In this document: positions 1-11,800 of the stretch, piece by piece | Layout: each line of letters begins with the position of its first letter | Position numbering within the stretch: position 1 is the stretch's first letter | Assembly (NCBI GenBank): GCA_023374025.1 | Contig: SIJG01000007.1 | Coordinates: forward strand, 353,852 to 417,851 | Reading direction: 5' to 3' | Source: Heterodera schachtii | Taxonomy: Eukaryota; Nematoda; Chromadorea; Rhabditida; Heteroderidae | DNA: 64,000 nucleotides | Notes under the pieces: model-generated | Seen by the model: the letters and a program-made list of their open reading frames with translations, nothing else | Databases searched by the model: none | What the model was told of the DNA's origin: nothing | Position numbers and translations under genes: made by a program

Positions 1-440
1 AATGATTGCATTGGGTGAGCAGCAACAACAGCAATTTTGGATTTGTCAAAAATCTCAAACTCGTTTTTGACCCGGCTCGCTTAATTACGCCTAATTCGAT
101 TCACAGTACAATAAAAACATAATTTAGCCCTTTGTCGCCACCAGCGGAAAATGAAAATGCGAGTCAAAGCGAAGAAAAAGGCGTCTGACTGATGACTGCG
201 CGGAAATGAATTACTCTAATTATGTTTGAGAAATGGTCGATCTCACCAAATGCAAATGGATTTTTAATGGCTCCTCTCATTTTCTCTCAGAAATGATTTG
301 TTGATGCTTTCGTTTTGTTGAACAGAAATTTCACACTAATAAATTAGGTACAAACATTTACTTTACTTAAAAATACATTTAAAAAGAAAATTTCCATTGT
401 AAATAAGTCTTATAAAAAAAAATCGACTTTTTTTCTCACG
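1..440. other. Intergenic, no gene seen
   Basis: AT-rich sequence beyond the 3' end of the kinesin gene. I see no credible exon, RNA gene or repeat here. Confidence 0.5.
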
Positions 441-444
441 ATAT

Positions 445-450
445 TTTATT
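445..450 (-). terminator. Poly(A) signal of the kinesin gene
   Basis: On the minus strand this reads AATAAA, about 40 bases after the kinesin stop codon (491-493). That is a normal position for a 3'-end processing signal. Confidence 0.55.
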
Positions 451-490
451 GAAAAAAAAAATTCGATCGAATCAGTTATACATACAGTCT

Positions 491-3400
491 TTAATTGTCA
501 TCAGCCTCGTTGTCGTCGTCGTCAAACTGTTTGCGTAAACGGGCAACATTCGAGGTTGTGGGGATGGGCGATTCGAACATTTCGGCCAATTTGAGCAAGG
601 TTCGGCGTGCATCCTTCTCCGGTCTCTTCTCCTGGTCAATGTAACGCTTGGCACGTTCCATCTTAATGGGGAAAAAAGCAATGAGTAATAGGACCTTAAA
701 AAAATTAAAAAAAATTTTTTCTCAACAAATTAGAGCCCGGGGTCCCGGCAGATTTTACCGGGCCACCTGGTCCCGGTCCGTTTGTTGGACTAACTACTTG
801 GATTGAGCCGCCCGGTAATACAGGCATTTTTTACTGGGAGGCACGGTCCAGGTCAACTTTTTTTGAAAATTTTTTTTTTGAATTTTTTAGACGAGCGCGA
901 AGCAATGAAAACATTGGAAAACAGTAGTACGAAATCATCATTTTCTCACCCACCGCGCGAAAAGCGAAATTTTGTTGCGGAAATTTGGCATTTTATCTAT
1001 GCAAAATTGTAAGACTGCAAAAAATGCACAAATTTATCCCGCCCCCGCCCCCCGAAATTGGACCTGCTCCCGTCCGTTTTCGAGTTCCGTCTCGTATTCG
1101 CGCACACGCGTCTCCAGTGCGGCGTACTTGCGCTTCAGCTGGCGATTCTCGCGCCCCTGCACAGTCAGTTCCGTCTTGACCTTGCCCAACTCGTCCTCCA
1201 GCGACTGCACACGTTCACGGTCAATGTCCGCCACACACAGACGCTGGCGCAATTTGGCGTCGTAAAGTTTCACTAAAATTTGTTGGAATGCTTTCATTAT
1301 ACACTTAACTTTTGAGCGGGGTACACCGCAAAACCAACCCAGGACCAGGAGCAGCTCGCCCCCCCCCCCCCCCCCCCCGGAATTTTGAAAAATTACCAAT
1401 TAGAAATTAAAAAAATCCAAAAAAAAATTTTTTTTTTTCTCTAAATTTCTCAAATAATCAATTGAAAGATTTTTTAAAGTTTTTTCCTTGAAATCATCTG
1501 ACAATTAACCAAATTTTTTTTTTGAAAATTTCTACGTGAAAAAAATTTTCGGAGCGGGGAGGGGAAGTGGTCGGAATGTAGTCCACACCTCCCCACCCAG
1601 TGTTCTATGTGCTGCTGCTGTGTTCACCGTTTTGTTGCTCGGCCTTCTCAAATCCACGGAAGCGTGCCAACTGTTTGGTGAACTCTTCCCGAGCCCGTAT
1701 CACCGCTTCGACGTCGTCCGGTGCGCCCAGCGAGGGCAGTTGAATGATTGGGTCGGCCATTTCCGGTAGGTTCGTGCCCAAGTGCGCGTCCAGCTCCCTG
1801 TTCCACGCCTCCCATTTGGCAATGTCGACGGAGGGCGGCGCGGTGAGCAGTGCGTTGATTTTGTTCTGATTGGCAACCACCTGTTGAATAGGAAACAAAA
1901 AATTTATTCAAAATGATCGCTGAAAAAATTAAAAAAAAAAAAAATTTTTTTTTAATTTTTTTCTCTAAAAACCCCTTTACATATTAAGGCACATTGTCAA
2001 ATTCTCCTTACCTTGTTTTTGATATTTTTGGCTCGGTTGGCATAGTTCAAAGAACTGAGTGTTTCAATGGCATCAATCTCATTCGGGCTGACACATGTGA
2101 TCATTAGGGTTCGACTGAACAAACACAAAATTTTAACAAGAAAATTTCAAAATTGCCGACCTGTTACCGCCAAGTGAGTCCTGGAGGAGACGGGTGAGTT
2201 TCGAGTCGCGGTACGGCACGTGGACAGCGCCAATTCGACCTTTTGCACCGCCCAGCGCAGAAATGACATTGCCAAGTGCAAGCTGTGAAGTATGTATATA
2301 AGATTATTAAATGTTGCACACAAATTCAAAAATCCAAATTTGGCCCTTTCTATCGAATTCAATTTTTTTTTTGAAAAAATATATTTTCTATCTCAAGATC
2401 GGCTTTTCCGTTTTTTATAATGGGGTACACTTTGTGCAGTTTAGAGGCCCTATTTTTTCTATGGCGAATTTTAAATGCCCTATAAATATATTGGGTTTCC
2501 ATTTTTTTAAGCATGAAAATTTCAAAAGCCTCTGTGGCGAAGACGTTTTCATGGACATGACATGTTTTCCATTTTTGGCAAAAATTGCCGAAATTTATGA
2601 TTTTAATGCTTATTTTTTGTGTTTTTATATTACCTTATATTTATAGGGCATTCAAATTCACCATGTGAAATGACCTAATTGTAAACCGAAGTATCTACGC
2701 TGGAAATTCTCGATATTTTTTCAAATTAGCGGGCAATTGGCGTTTAGTCCAACTACTTTTTTTTTTGTCAAAATTTGATGATATACAGCACTGGATTTGG
2801 GTATGCCCAGATTTCCCCCCTTCCCCACTCGCTTACCAGTCCGGAATTGATGCTGATGCTCTCCTTTACTCGGTCACCGGTGGCGCCCGTTCTGCTCAGG
2901 CGCTCAGAGCCAGCCAAATCAATGAAATGGAACTTGGCGTGCAATGTTTCCAATTCAGTGCCCGTGGACATCTTCTCCGAACTGTCCTCATCACCATCAT
3001 CATCATCCGCTGTGTTCTCCTTCTCCTCCGAATCGTCCTGCTAAATTATATTCGAATAATTTTAAATTTATTATAACCAAAAAAAAGACGCCCCCCCCCC
3101 AAAAAAAAAACGGAGCAGGTCGATTCCAACCATGTCGTTTCCACATACGGAAATGTTCATAAAAAATTTCAAAAAAAAAAACAAACAAATTTCAACGTTT
3201 TTTTTTAAATTTATGATCAACTACTAAGTTTTTTTTCAAAGTTTATCAAAAAATTGCTGAAAATTTTGAATTTTTTTTTCTTCAAATTTTGAGAAAATCT
3301 GTTACGAATTTTTTTTTTAATTTTCAGGGGGAGGGAGGGGGGGGGGGGTGAAATGCACCAAAAAAAAAAAAATCCGTACCTCAACCGGCACCGCCACTCG

Positions 3401-4659
3401 GGTCTGCTTGATGTTCACGGTGAAAATGGCATGTGAGCGTGACGACTGTTTGTTCATGTTGGTCGCTGCGGTTGTCCGATTTTGGGCACCGGTGGCCAGC
3501 GCGGACAGAATGTCCGCTTGCGAAGTGACATTTCGCGATGATGCGCCCAGCAGCAAAATTTCGTGGCTTGTCGGGTCCTCCTTGATCTTGATGGAGGATG
3601 AGTCCCGGTCCGTCGATGACAAAAGGTCAATGAGTTCTTCGTTGTACAGCTAAAAATGGGCATTTAAAAGTGTTTATCTGCCAATGAATTTTTTAGGAAT
3701 GAAAACAGGGCACTTTTCCAGTTTATCCCCCCCCCCCCGAAAAAACTGGAATTTAAAAGAAAACCAAATATGGGCCCTTTTTGGTTTGCAAAATTTTTTT
3801 GTTGTCATAAAAATCATTTATATGGAGTTTTCGGGATCGGGGATTGCTGACTTTGTATCTGACTGACACAAATTTGGATCAATTCTTAACACAAACTCGA
3901 AAAAAATCAAAATTGAAATTTATGAATTTTTTGATTGGGAAAGAGATTCGGTATTTTTTGAGACTTGCAGTTTTGGTGATTCAATTTTGTGAGAGATCTT
4001 AATTGTTGATTCAAATGCCAAAGTGTGTATTATGATGAACCACCACCAACCTCAATAAACTGTGCTGACACCTCAAACGAGGGGATCACTTTGCCAGATC
4101 TGCGTGCCTGTTCGCGCCTTTCCTCAATTTCGTCGAAGATTTGTTGTGCCGCATTTGGTATGATGCCCCTCTTGGCCGGATCGGCCTCCAAACTGGTGCC
4201 CATGGTGAATGTTTTACCGCTGCCAGTCTGTGACGGCAAAAGTATGAAAAATTTGTTCAAAATTAATCAAAACCTGTCCATATGCAAAAACTGTGGCATT
4301 GTATCCCTCGAAAGCACCATCAACGAGTTCCCTAACACATTTGTCATAAACGGTCTTTTGCGGAGTCATTTGGTCGAAGACGAAATCTAAAAATTCAGCC
4401 AATTTTTAAAAATAAGAATTTAAAATTTCTCTAAAAACCGTATGTAAAAGATTTGTCGCGCCCAATTGTAAGTTGTGGTTCACCAGGTATTACGCTCAGG
4501 CAAATGGGGACCTTGTCATGCATTTCTTGGACACTTTGCGGTCTGATCCTAATTTTTAAAATTAAAAATTATTGGAAAATGTTTCATTTTGTATACTGAC
4601 CTCACAGCGACTCGAACAGAGCTGTTGCTTTTAATGAGTTTAGCAATTTTTTTCTTCAT
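491..4659 (-). CDS. Kinesin-4/KIF21-type motor protein, short tail
   Basis: A plus-end microtubule motor. Eleven exons with GT-AG introns give an uninterrupted 596-residue frame: 4659-4601, 4548-4439, 4386-4274, 4227-4051, 3649-3380, 3040-2837, 2282-2161, 2114-2012, 1880-1628, 1272-1064, 661-491. The motor domain is at the N-terminus. It has VAVRIRPQ, the ATP-binding P-loop [12 protein letters not shown], switch I ([11 protein letters not shown]) and switch II (DLAGSERL), then RTGATGDR and [20 protein letters not shown]. The RTGATG stretch and the ending [11 protein letters not shown] resemble KIF21 (C. elegans klp-12) more than KIF4. An acidic insert rich in D and E lies just before the switch II region. 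The tail is only about 200 residues of likely coiled coil (exons 9-11) with an acidic end. The long stalk and WD40 repeats of vertebrate KIF21 are absent. The start is the only ATG before the motor core and is followed by a lysine-rich leader. Introns carry long C tracts. Confidence 0.87.
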
Positions 4660-5060
4660 GTTAATCCTTAATTTATAAATGTTATCTTAAAAAGAAGTGA
4701 GTTGGCTCGGGGGATTGGAATTTGCCTCAATTAAAAATCAAGCGACACCAATAAAGCCAGGGCATGAAAATTCAGATTTTTTAAAATCAAATTATACGCA
4801 TAATTGGCATTATGTTTCAACATAAAATAAAAAAAAGATGCAGCTTTAAAAGAGGGTCTCTATAAATTTGAATGATTCCCGGGATTTGCAATCCCGATAA
4901 TCCAATCCCGGCCTATTGGCAATCCCTAATCTCGACTTTTTTAAATTCAATGCTTTACCTTGTACGAAAAAAGTAAATGAAAATTTTTCAGACTAAATAC
5001 TTTTATTTTCTGAATTTCTGAATATAAAATTTCTATTTTGCTTATTTTTTAGATAAGAAA
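4660..5060. promoter_or_regulatory. Shared upstream interval of two divergent genes
   Basis: The 401 bases between the kinesin start codon (minus) and the PRCC start codon (plus) must hold the upstream control regions of both genes. I could not pick out a core promoter motif. A short run of CCCGG/ATCCC repeats lies at about 4877-4935. Confidence 0.35.
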
Positions 5061-7881
5061 ATGAGTTCTAAAAATGATGATGTTCCAATTGCAAAATGCG
5101 CTCTGTTGTCAATGTTGCCAAAACCGAAAAGGGAAGGAGGAAACGGAGGCAAAATGCTTCCGGCAAAGAAATTGTTACCAATTTCAATAACAACAGTACA
5201 GCCAAAACAGACGACAGGAAAACAGTCGTGGAAAAATGTAACATTTTTTGAAAAAATGTAAATTTTTTGGTGCCAAATTTGCAGGATGTCTTGGACGATG
5301 ACGAAGAATTTGACACAAAATTGGCCGAAAAATCGGCAAAACGAATTGGCAACGAAGAGACGGACGACGATTCCTCGGGTGCCGAGGAGGGCCCAAATCG
5401 GCCAACAAAACATTCTTTTGACGAACAAAGCGGTGATTTTTTTTTTTTTTTTTGCTTTTTTGTGGAGTTCGACCTGGATCCATGCCTAGTTTTCCAGGAA
5501 AACCCAGGCCAATTGAAGGGGTATTCCTTTTGGTTCGAACCTAACTCCGGGTTTTAAAATGTTGTCTAAAAGTATGATTTATCGTGGTACTTCCGTGTTT
5601 TGCTACTCCCCCCCCCCTCGAAAAATTTAAAATTCATATTTTGGGGTTTTCAAAGTTACTCACTGATCACGAACATGCTGTCATCAAAGGCGTCTTCGTG
5701 GTCAGTGACCTCGAAAAAAAATATGAATTTTTTAAATTTTCGAGGGGGGGGGGGTAGCAAAACACGGAAGTACCCTTATCGTGACCCCGAAAACGCCCGG
5801 ATGCGTGGATTTTTTCGATTCAAAAAATTGGAGTCATTTTTCCAATTAGATTATGCCAAATAAATTAATTTTACCATTTAGCACAGAAACAACTTGGTAA
5901 ATCGGTTGCTCAAATAACGCTTAATCGACCGCTTGGAATTGATTATGGGGACAGTGACAGCAGTGAAGACGAATCGAATGACAACAAAGAGACGGACGGT
6001 GAAAAGGGTAAAAAATTCAAAATTTAGAGAGGCATTGGAATTTAAAAAAAAAATTTTTGTCCAAATTTGAAATTTTTTTTGATCATTTACTATAAATTTC
6101 GAAAAAATATTCGTTGAAAATATCAAATTTTAAGTATTTTGATTGTGAGCTAATTGTTTTAAATGCAAAAATTGTACAGATTCGCGAGCCAAAGACTTTT
6201 TTGGACTTCTCTCAACTTCTCCGATTGAAAAGCGTGCAAAAATGGACGACCAATTCGATGCTGAACCCCAACTTTTCATTGAAGATGTTGAACCGGGGCC
6301 GTCCAGGTATAAATGATACAATCAAAATTCCTGGATTTTAGGAATTTTTACAAATTTTGCAGGTTCTTGGCTTACAATAGAAATTTTCAGATTAAGCCCT
6401 GTTTTCTGACTAAATCATAATAAAAAAAAAAACTTTTTTTTCAGGCCCCCTAATCATCAAATTGTTGGCATGGGACGGGCAAGAATGAAGCGATCAAGAA
6501 TGTCCGAGCCATTTCTGACGAGGTAAATTTAGAAATTTCTTGGGAAAATTACTTGCATTTATCATCTCCCCCCCCCCCTCAAAAATTAAAAAATTTTGAT
6601 TGGCGCTCGAAATTCAAAAAAAAAATAACGAATAACTAACAGTAAGTAGCTATCACCTAGGAATTTCCAGGTTTTTCGTGCCTGACCTGGACTGGACCTA
6701 GATTTTTTCTTAGTTGACCTTGATTTTTGGGTCCATGAGAAATGCAACAGCTCTAATAAAAATTTCAAAATCTCCATTTTAATGGAAATTTTTTTTTTTT
6801 GGATTTCTTCAAATATTTTTGAAAAAGGGCTCCCAATCTAAAAAAAAATTTTTTTATTTTACTATAAATGTTTCAATTTTTTCAAAAAATTTTCCCGAAA
6901 TTTTTTTTGCATACCGACCTAACCCTGACTGGTTCACTAGCTTTTTTTTAAAATGTTGATGCCCCAATTTGGCACAGCAAGCCCACCGGCTGATCTACGA
7001 GAGGGAGTTGGCACCGTTTGGTGCCAATCCGATGATTGCGCAGGACGCGGTCAGCCAAATGTTGGACGTCAGCGTGGACAACGCGTTGGGGCCAAATGTG
7101 CGCGAGAATTTGTTGAAGAATTTGAGCGGCAAACAATTGGTGGGTGAAACGGAAGATTTTTTGTGTCCGAATTTGTTTTTCCTGTTCGGTGGAGGATTCA
7201 TTTTTTAAAATTTTCATGAATTTCCATAGACAGGGCCGAATTGGAATTTTTTTTTTTTTTTGGCAATTTTCGTAACCAATGGGTTGATTGGCTATGTTTT
7301 TGGAATTTTGTGTAATTTTCATCATATTTTTCTTCATCTCATTTCGATAGAGAAAGTTTTTTCTGCATCAGATATTGTCCAAAGTTGTTGGCAAAAAATC
7401 CCAAAAACAATTTTGAGAATCGTCATTTTTTGGACTAAAAAATAAAAATAAATATTGCTGTCATGGAGCGGACTCGAACCTCAGCCCCTTTTCCCTTTAC
7501 TTATTACAAAAACACTAATCCAACCCAACTTTTTTGTTGTTTTTGTCCTTGAGACTTGGAGGGGATTTTTTTCAAGGACGTCCTTGGAAAATTTTTGTGA
7601 TTTTTCATGGTTTTTCATATTTCTTTCCAGGCACAGCTTCCATTAGCGCCGTTGCCCAAAATGAAGAAGTCGGACTCGGACAAATTGGCAAAGCGCAAGC
7701 ATCAAATCACACATTTGGCCACCGTGGTAAGCATTTTTTTGTCACATTTTTATTTAAATTCCATTTTTTAAATAAATTTCCATCATTTTCTAAGGCTGTT
7801 TCGCGTGAGGAACAATTGAAAGACAAATGGGCGGACAGCAAACAGACCAAAAAGATGAGTCGTCAGAAGTACGGATTCTGA
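5061..7881 (+). CDS. prcc: PRCC homologue (proline-rich protein, splicing-associated)
   Basis: In vertebrates PRCC is a nuclear protein that associates with the spliceosome. Exons: 5061-5237, 5285-5432, 5882-6007, 6180-6306, 6445-6522, 6978-7139, 7631-7726, 7795-7881. The diagnostic part is the C-terminus: KRKHQITHLA, a short spacer, then KDKWADSKQTKKMSRQKYGF, matching the PRCC ending (KHQITYL...NTWSENK...KYGF). The N-terminus is lysine-rich, followed by an acidic low-complexity block. KDFFGLLS in exon 4 also fits the family. The junction of exons 5 and 6 does not keep phase: exon 5 ends after two bases of a codon, but exon 6 needs to start in phase 0. One base is apparently missing, or the junction differs from my model. 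Intron 2 holds a transposon (5586-5775). The gene is divergent from the kinesin. Confidence 0.83.
5586..5775. mobile_element. 190-bp foldback MITE with 7-bp target duplication
   Basis: The element starts GGTACTTCCGTGTTTTGCTAC and ends with its inverse. The arms, about 80 bases each and including a C8/G9 tract, pair almost fully around a short centre. The 7-base sequence TTATCGT flanks both sides (5579-5585 and 5776-5782), as expected of a target-site duplication. There is no coding capacity. It sits in PRCC intron 2. Confidence 0.85.
7455..7530 (-). pseudogene. Decayed tRNA-like sequence
   Basis: The minus strand has a good B-box/T-arm (GAGGTTCGAGTCC) with a degraded 5' half (GGATTAGTG... 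in place of an A-box). I cannot fold a complete cloverleaf. It lies in PRCC intron 6. Confidence 0.3.
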
Positions 7882-8828
7882 AACCAGCAGATTCAGTCTG
7901 TCCTTAAATTTACGGTGTCCTTTCCTTCCTTCCTTTATGTGTTCAATTATTTTCTCCCATTTTTGTAGCATTTATGTACACCTAATTAAATATGGATATT
8001 ATTGTTTATCAGCGAGCAGATTTGTCAGTATCGAGATCAGATTTTGTTTGCTTTTTGCTATCTCAAATCTCTTCGTCGCAAATTCCATGAAAATCCGTCG
8101 GTCGGTCGGTCATGCATCCATCATGCTCTGTTTGTTATGTGTACTAAAATTTACCCTGCAAAATTGTAAAAATCCATCGATACGTGTTGGGGTGGATTAA
8201 GACGTGGTGGACAAACTACTCTAATGACGACTAATTAATTAATTACCCCCCCCCCCCTGAGGCGTTGCTCGCTGCCCACTGGCTGCACACATTTGGGGCG
8301 CCAGCGGTGCGCTGACCCGGATCTTTTTCCACTCCTCCGTTTATCGCGCCCAATTAGTGAGCGACTGACAGATTACAATGAATGAATGATAATTAATTAC
8401 TAAATGATCCCGTCCCTTTCGTCGTCACTTTAGCAGCAGCAAATTCCGATGCCCAATTTTGTTGTCAATTTTGCCCTTTTCCCAATTTCTCTCCGTCCGT
8501 TTAAAAATGCTCAAAATTGATAATTGCTTGATCATTAGGTATTTGAACATGAATATTTTTCTGGAGGGTTGCGATTTTTTTCGATTGTTTGTTGTTTTTG
8601 GGAGTGAAAAACCGTAATTAGGGCTATGAATTAAAAATGCAGAAAATCTTTAGGGCTAGAGGCTAAAAACTGTATAATCCATCATATTTTAAAAAAAAAA
8701 TTTTCCGGCGCTAGGGCAAATGAGGGGCGTGGAGGGAGTAAAAATTCCAATTCTGCGCATACTAAATACCCCAAAATTTGCCCTGGGCTAATAAAATAAA
8801 AAATTTGAGGAAAAATTTTTTTTGAAAA
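7882..8828. other. Intergenic, PRCC to UGM
   Basis: No exon recognised. It holds the PRCC 3' flank, a C tract near 8247 followed by a GC-richer stretch to about 8330, and the UGM upstream region. Confidence 0.5.
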
Positions 8829-11800
8829 ATGAAAATTGTGGCAATTGGCTGTGCTCCGACAAGCATCGGATTTGCTTATCGTCTTCAGCAGCTGAAAGCC
8901 GACGGAATTGAGGAAGCGGCGGACATTGAACTTTTGGTGTTGGAGCAAAATCCGACGCCCGGAGGCCTTTCATGCACAGTTTTGCACACAAATAAATAAA
9001 TTTTATTATTTTAAAATTTAAAAAAAAACAATTAAATATATTTTTGGAAAAATTTAAATTAATATTTGTAAATTTTAAAAATTTCATTCTGCAGAAAATA
9101 ATAAATTAATTATTTCAAAATTGGGAAAATTAACATTAATTAATTTTTTAAATTGATAAAAAATTAAATTAATTAAATTTCAAATTTAAAAATTTCATTA
9201 TAAAAAAATAATTTATTTATTTATTTTAAAATTGGCAAAAATTTTTAAATATTTCGTTGTTTAATCAAATTTTTGATCAAAGGTCACCGATGAGAAGGGC
9301 TTTCTGTGGGACATGGGCGGACACATCACATTTTCGCACAATTTTCCATATTATGAAAATGGTACAAATTTTGGGGAAAAATTTTTTTTTTAATTTAAAA
9401 AAAATTTTTTTAGCGACCCATGAAGCTGTTGATGAATGGAACACACTTCAACGAAACTGTCTGGTGGACATGAACCATTTATACGGGGAAAAAGGTGTTG
9501 AAAAATGCGGTTTACCTCATTTGTCAGTTGGGCGCCAGCATGCTTTTGGTTATAACTTTTTTTCTTTGTCAACCAAATCCAACATTCTTGGTATCATTCG
9601 AAAGCCCTAAGTGTCCTCTATTAGCCAGCAAAATTCCAAAAACGTTCGCCAATTTTGAACAAATTATGGCCAAAAAGGTTGGAAAATCTGTTTTTTTGGA
9701 TTCTTCAGAGCATCTGAAGGGCTCTCGAATGATACCAAGTCTGTTAGATTTAGTAGTTAACAAAGAAAAAAGTTATAGCCAAAAAAAATAGAACAAAAAT
9801 TAAAACAGAAATTTTCTACTTAAAACAAAAAAAAAATATTCGAAATTTATTGATACCAATACTCATTCCGATTAGGAATAAAAATTTTCATATTTTAGTG
9901 TGACCGTATCTAAAAATTTTAATTTTCTAAGGCATTCATTTGGTGCCATACCGGCACAATTTGCTGTCCCATTGTTTCCCGATGCTGTGAAGAAGCAATG
10001 CTTGAAGGAATTGAAACAGCGATATGAAAATGTGGAAAAATAAAATTTAATTTAAAAAAAAAAATTGAATTTTTAAATTCAAAAATAAAATTAATTTTTT
10101 AAATTAAAATTTTTCAGAAAGAAATTCAAAGTCCGCCGGAAAATTTTGAAGAATGGGTTCTGCACCATTTTGGGCCCCAAATTTTGGATGTGTTCTTCAA
10201 TCCGTACTCCAAAAAAGTGTGGACAGTGAAACCGTCGAAAATGTAAAAAAAAAATGGGGCAAAATAATTTAAATATTTTTCAAAATTTTAGGTCTCCAAT
10301 TTGGGTTGGCACTCGGGTGGCAAAATTGCCACAAGAAAAGCTGGAGGAACTGTGCTCAATGGATGCCAATGTGTTGAAAAATGCCGACTTTGGATGGGGC
10401 CCAAATGCGCAATTTAATGTAAATAAAATAAAATTTATTTAATTTAAATTTAAATTTTTTAAAATTAAGTTCCCAAAATACGGTGGCACCGGCGCCGTGT
10501 GGAAAAATATGACGGAAAAATTGCCATCGGAATGGTTCAAATATAATTCAAAGGTGGGCTGTTTTAATAAATTTATGTGTATATACTATGAAAATTTTCA
10601 ATAAATTAGTGACAAAATTCAGAAAATTTTCATTTTTTTGCGCATCGCAAAACGAAAATTTTCTTGAAAATTTTTCTGTTTTTTATCCAGAAAATCACGG
10701 GGTTGGACAAAAATTTAAGTAAAAGACGGGATTTGAATCAGGGCTGGGCATAATTACGGATTATGGAAATTACGGCGTTTTTGGGTCCATGTGATGACGG
10801 TTTACGGATTGCCGTAATTGAAAATCCAGTTACGCCCAGCCCTGATTTGAACCCAGGCAAACTCGGCACTTTACATTTGGCCAACATATTTGTGGCCAAC
10901 TTTTTCCGGAACTCCCAAAAAACTCGGATTTTTGTTTATGGATTTCTCGACCATTTTCCCTAATTTGCTTTTTTCCAATTAAATTTAAATTTTTAAATTT
11001 AAATTTTTTTAGGTCCTTCGCGTTGACCATCGCCAAAAGTGTGTGCATTATGTCCAACTGAATGCCAATGGTCAGCCGACGGGCCCAACAAAGTCACTGA
11101 AATACGACGCACTGATCAACTCCAGTCCCATCGACGCGTTCGTGGCGGACAACAAAATTTGCGAGATGCCGTTGTTGGAGCACAACAAAGTGGACGAGGG
11201 GAATGGGGGCGGGTAATTAGTGGTAATTAGTAGGTAATTAATGGTAATTAGTAGGATTTCTCGGTCACCGTTTTAAATTCAAATATTTCTCTGGGGGGGG
11301 GGGGTGGTAATTAATGGTAATTAGCAGGATTGCTCGAGATTCTCGGTCGCGGTTCGACGAAAAAAATTCATAAAAACGCTAAAAAGGCATAAAAAAATTC
11401 GCAACTTTTTCATCCTACTATTTCAGTCCCAATGGTATAGAAAATTTTAGTACTGCTATATAAAATTCGCTAAAATTTAAATTGTGCCTTAGAGGTTGCT
11501 TGGATTCATTTAGTTCGGTGTAATTAATGTGCCGTAAAATTTTTTAGGTTTTCGTTATTGGCGTCGGATTGAAATTGCCAATGACTGAGTTTTGCGAGGT
11601 ACCCTCAAAAAAAAAATTAATTGAGAATTTCCAAATTTCTTATTAGAAATACACTTGGCTCTACTTCCCTGACCCTGACGTGCCGTTCTATCGTGTCACA
11701 TTTTTTTCACGGTAAATTTGCCGTTTTTAGACAAAATCTGCCGAGAAACTGTCTAAAATTTTTAAAATCCGGAAAATCCATGGGTTTTTCCACACTTAGG

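Noticed and set aside
9932..9970. Programmed ribosomal frameshift in UGM
   Set aside because: No slippery heptamer or stem-loop seen at CCATACC; a missing C is simpler.
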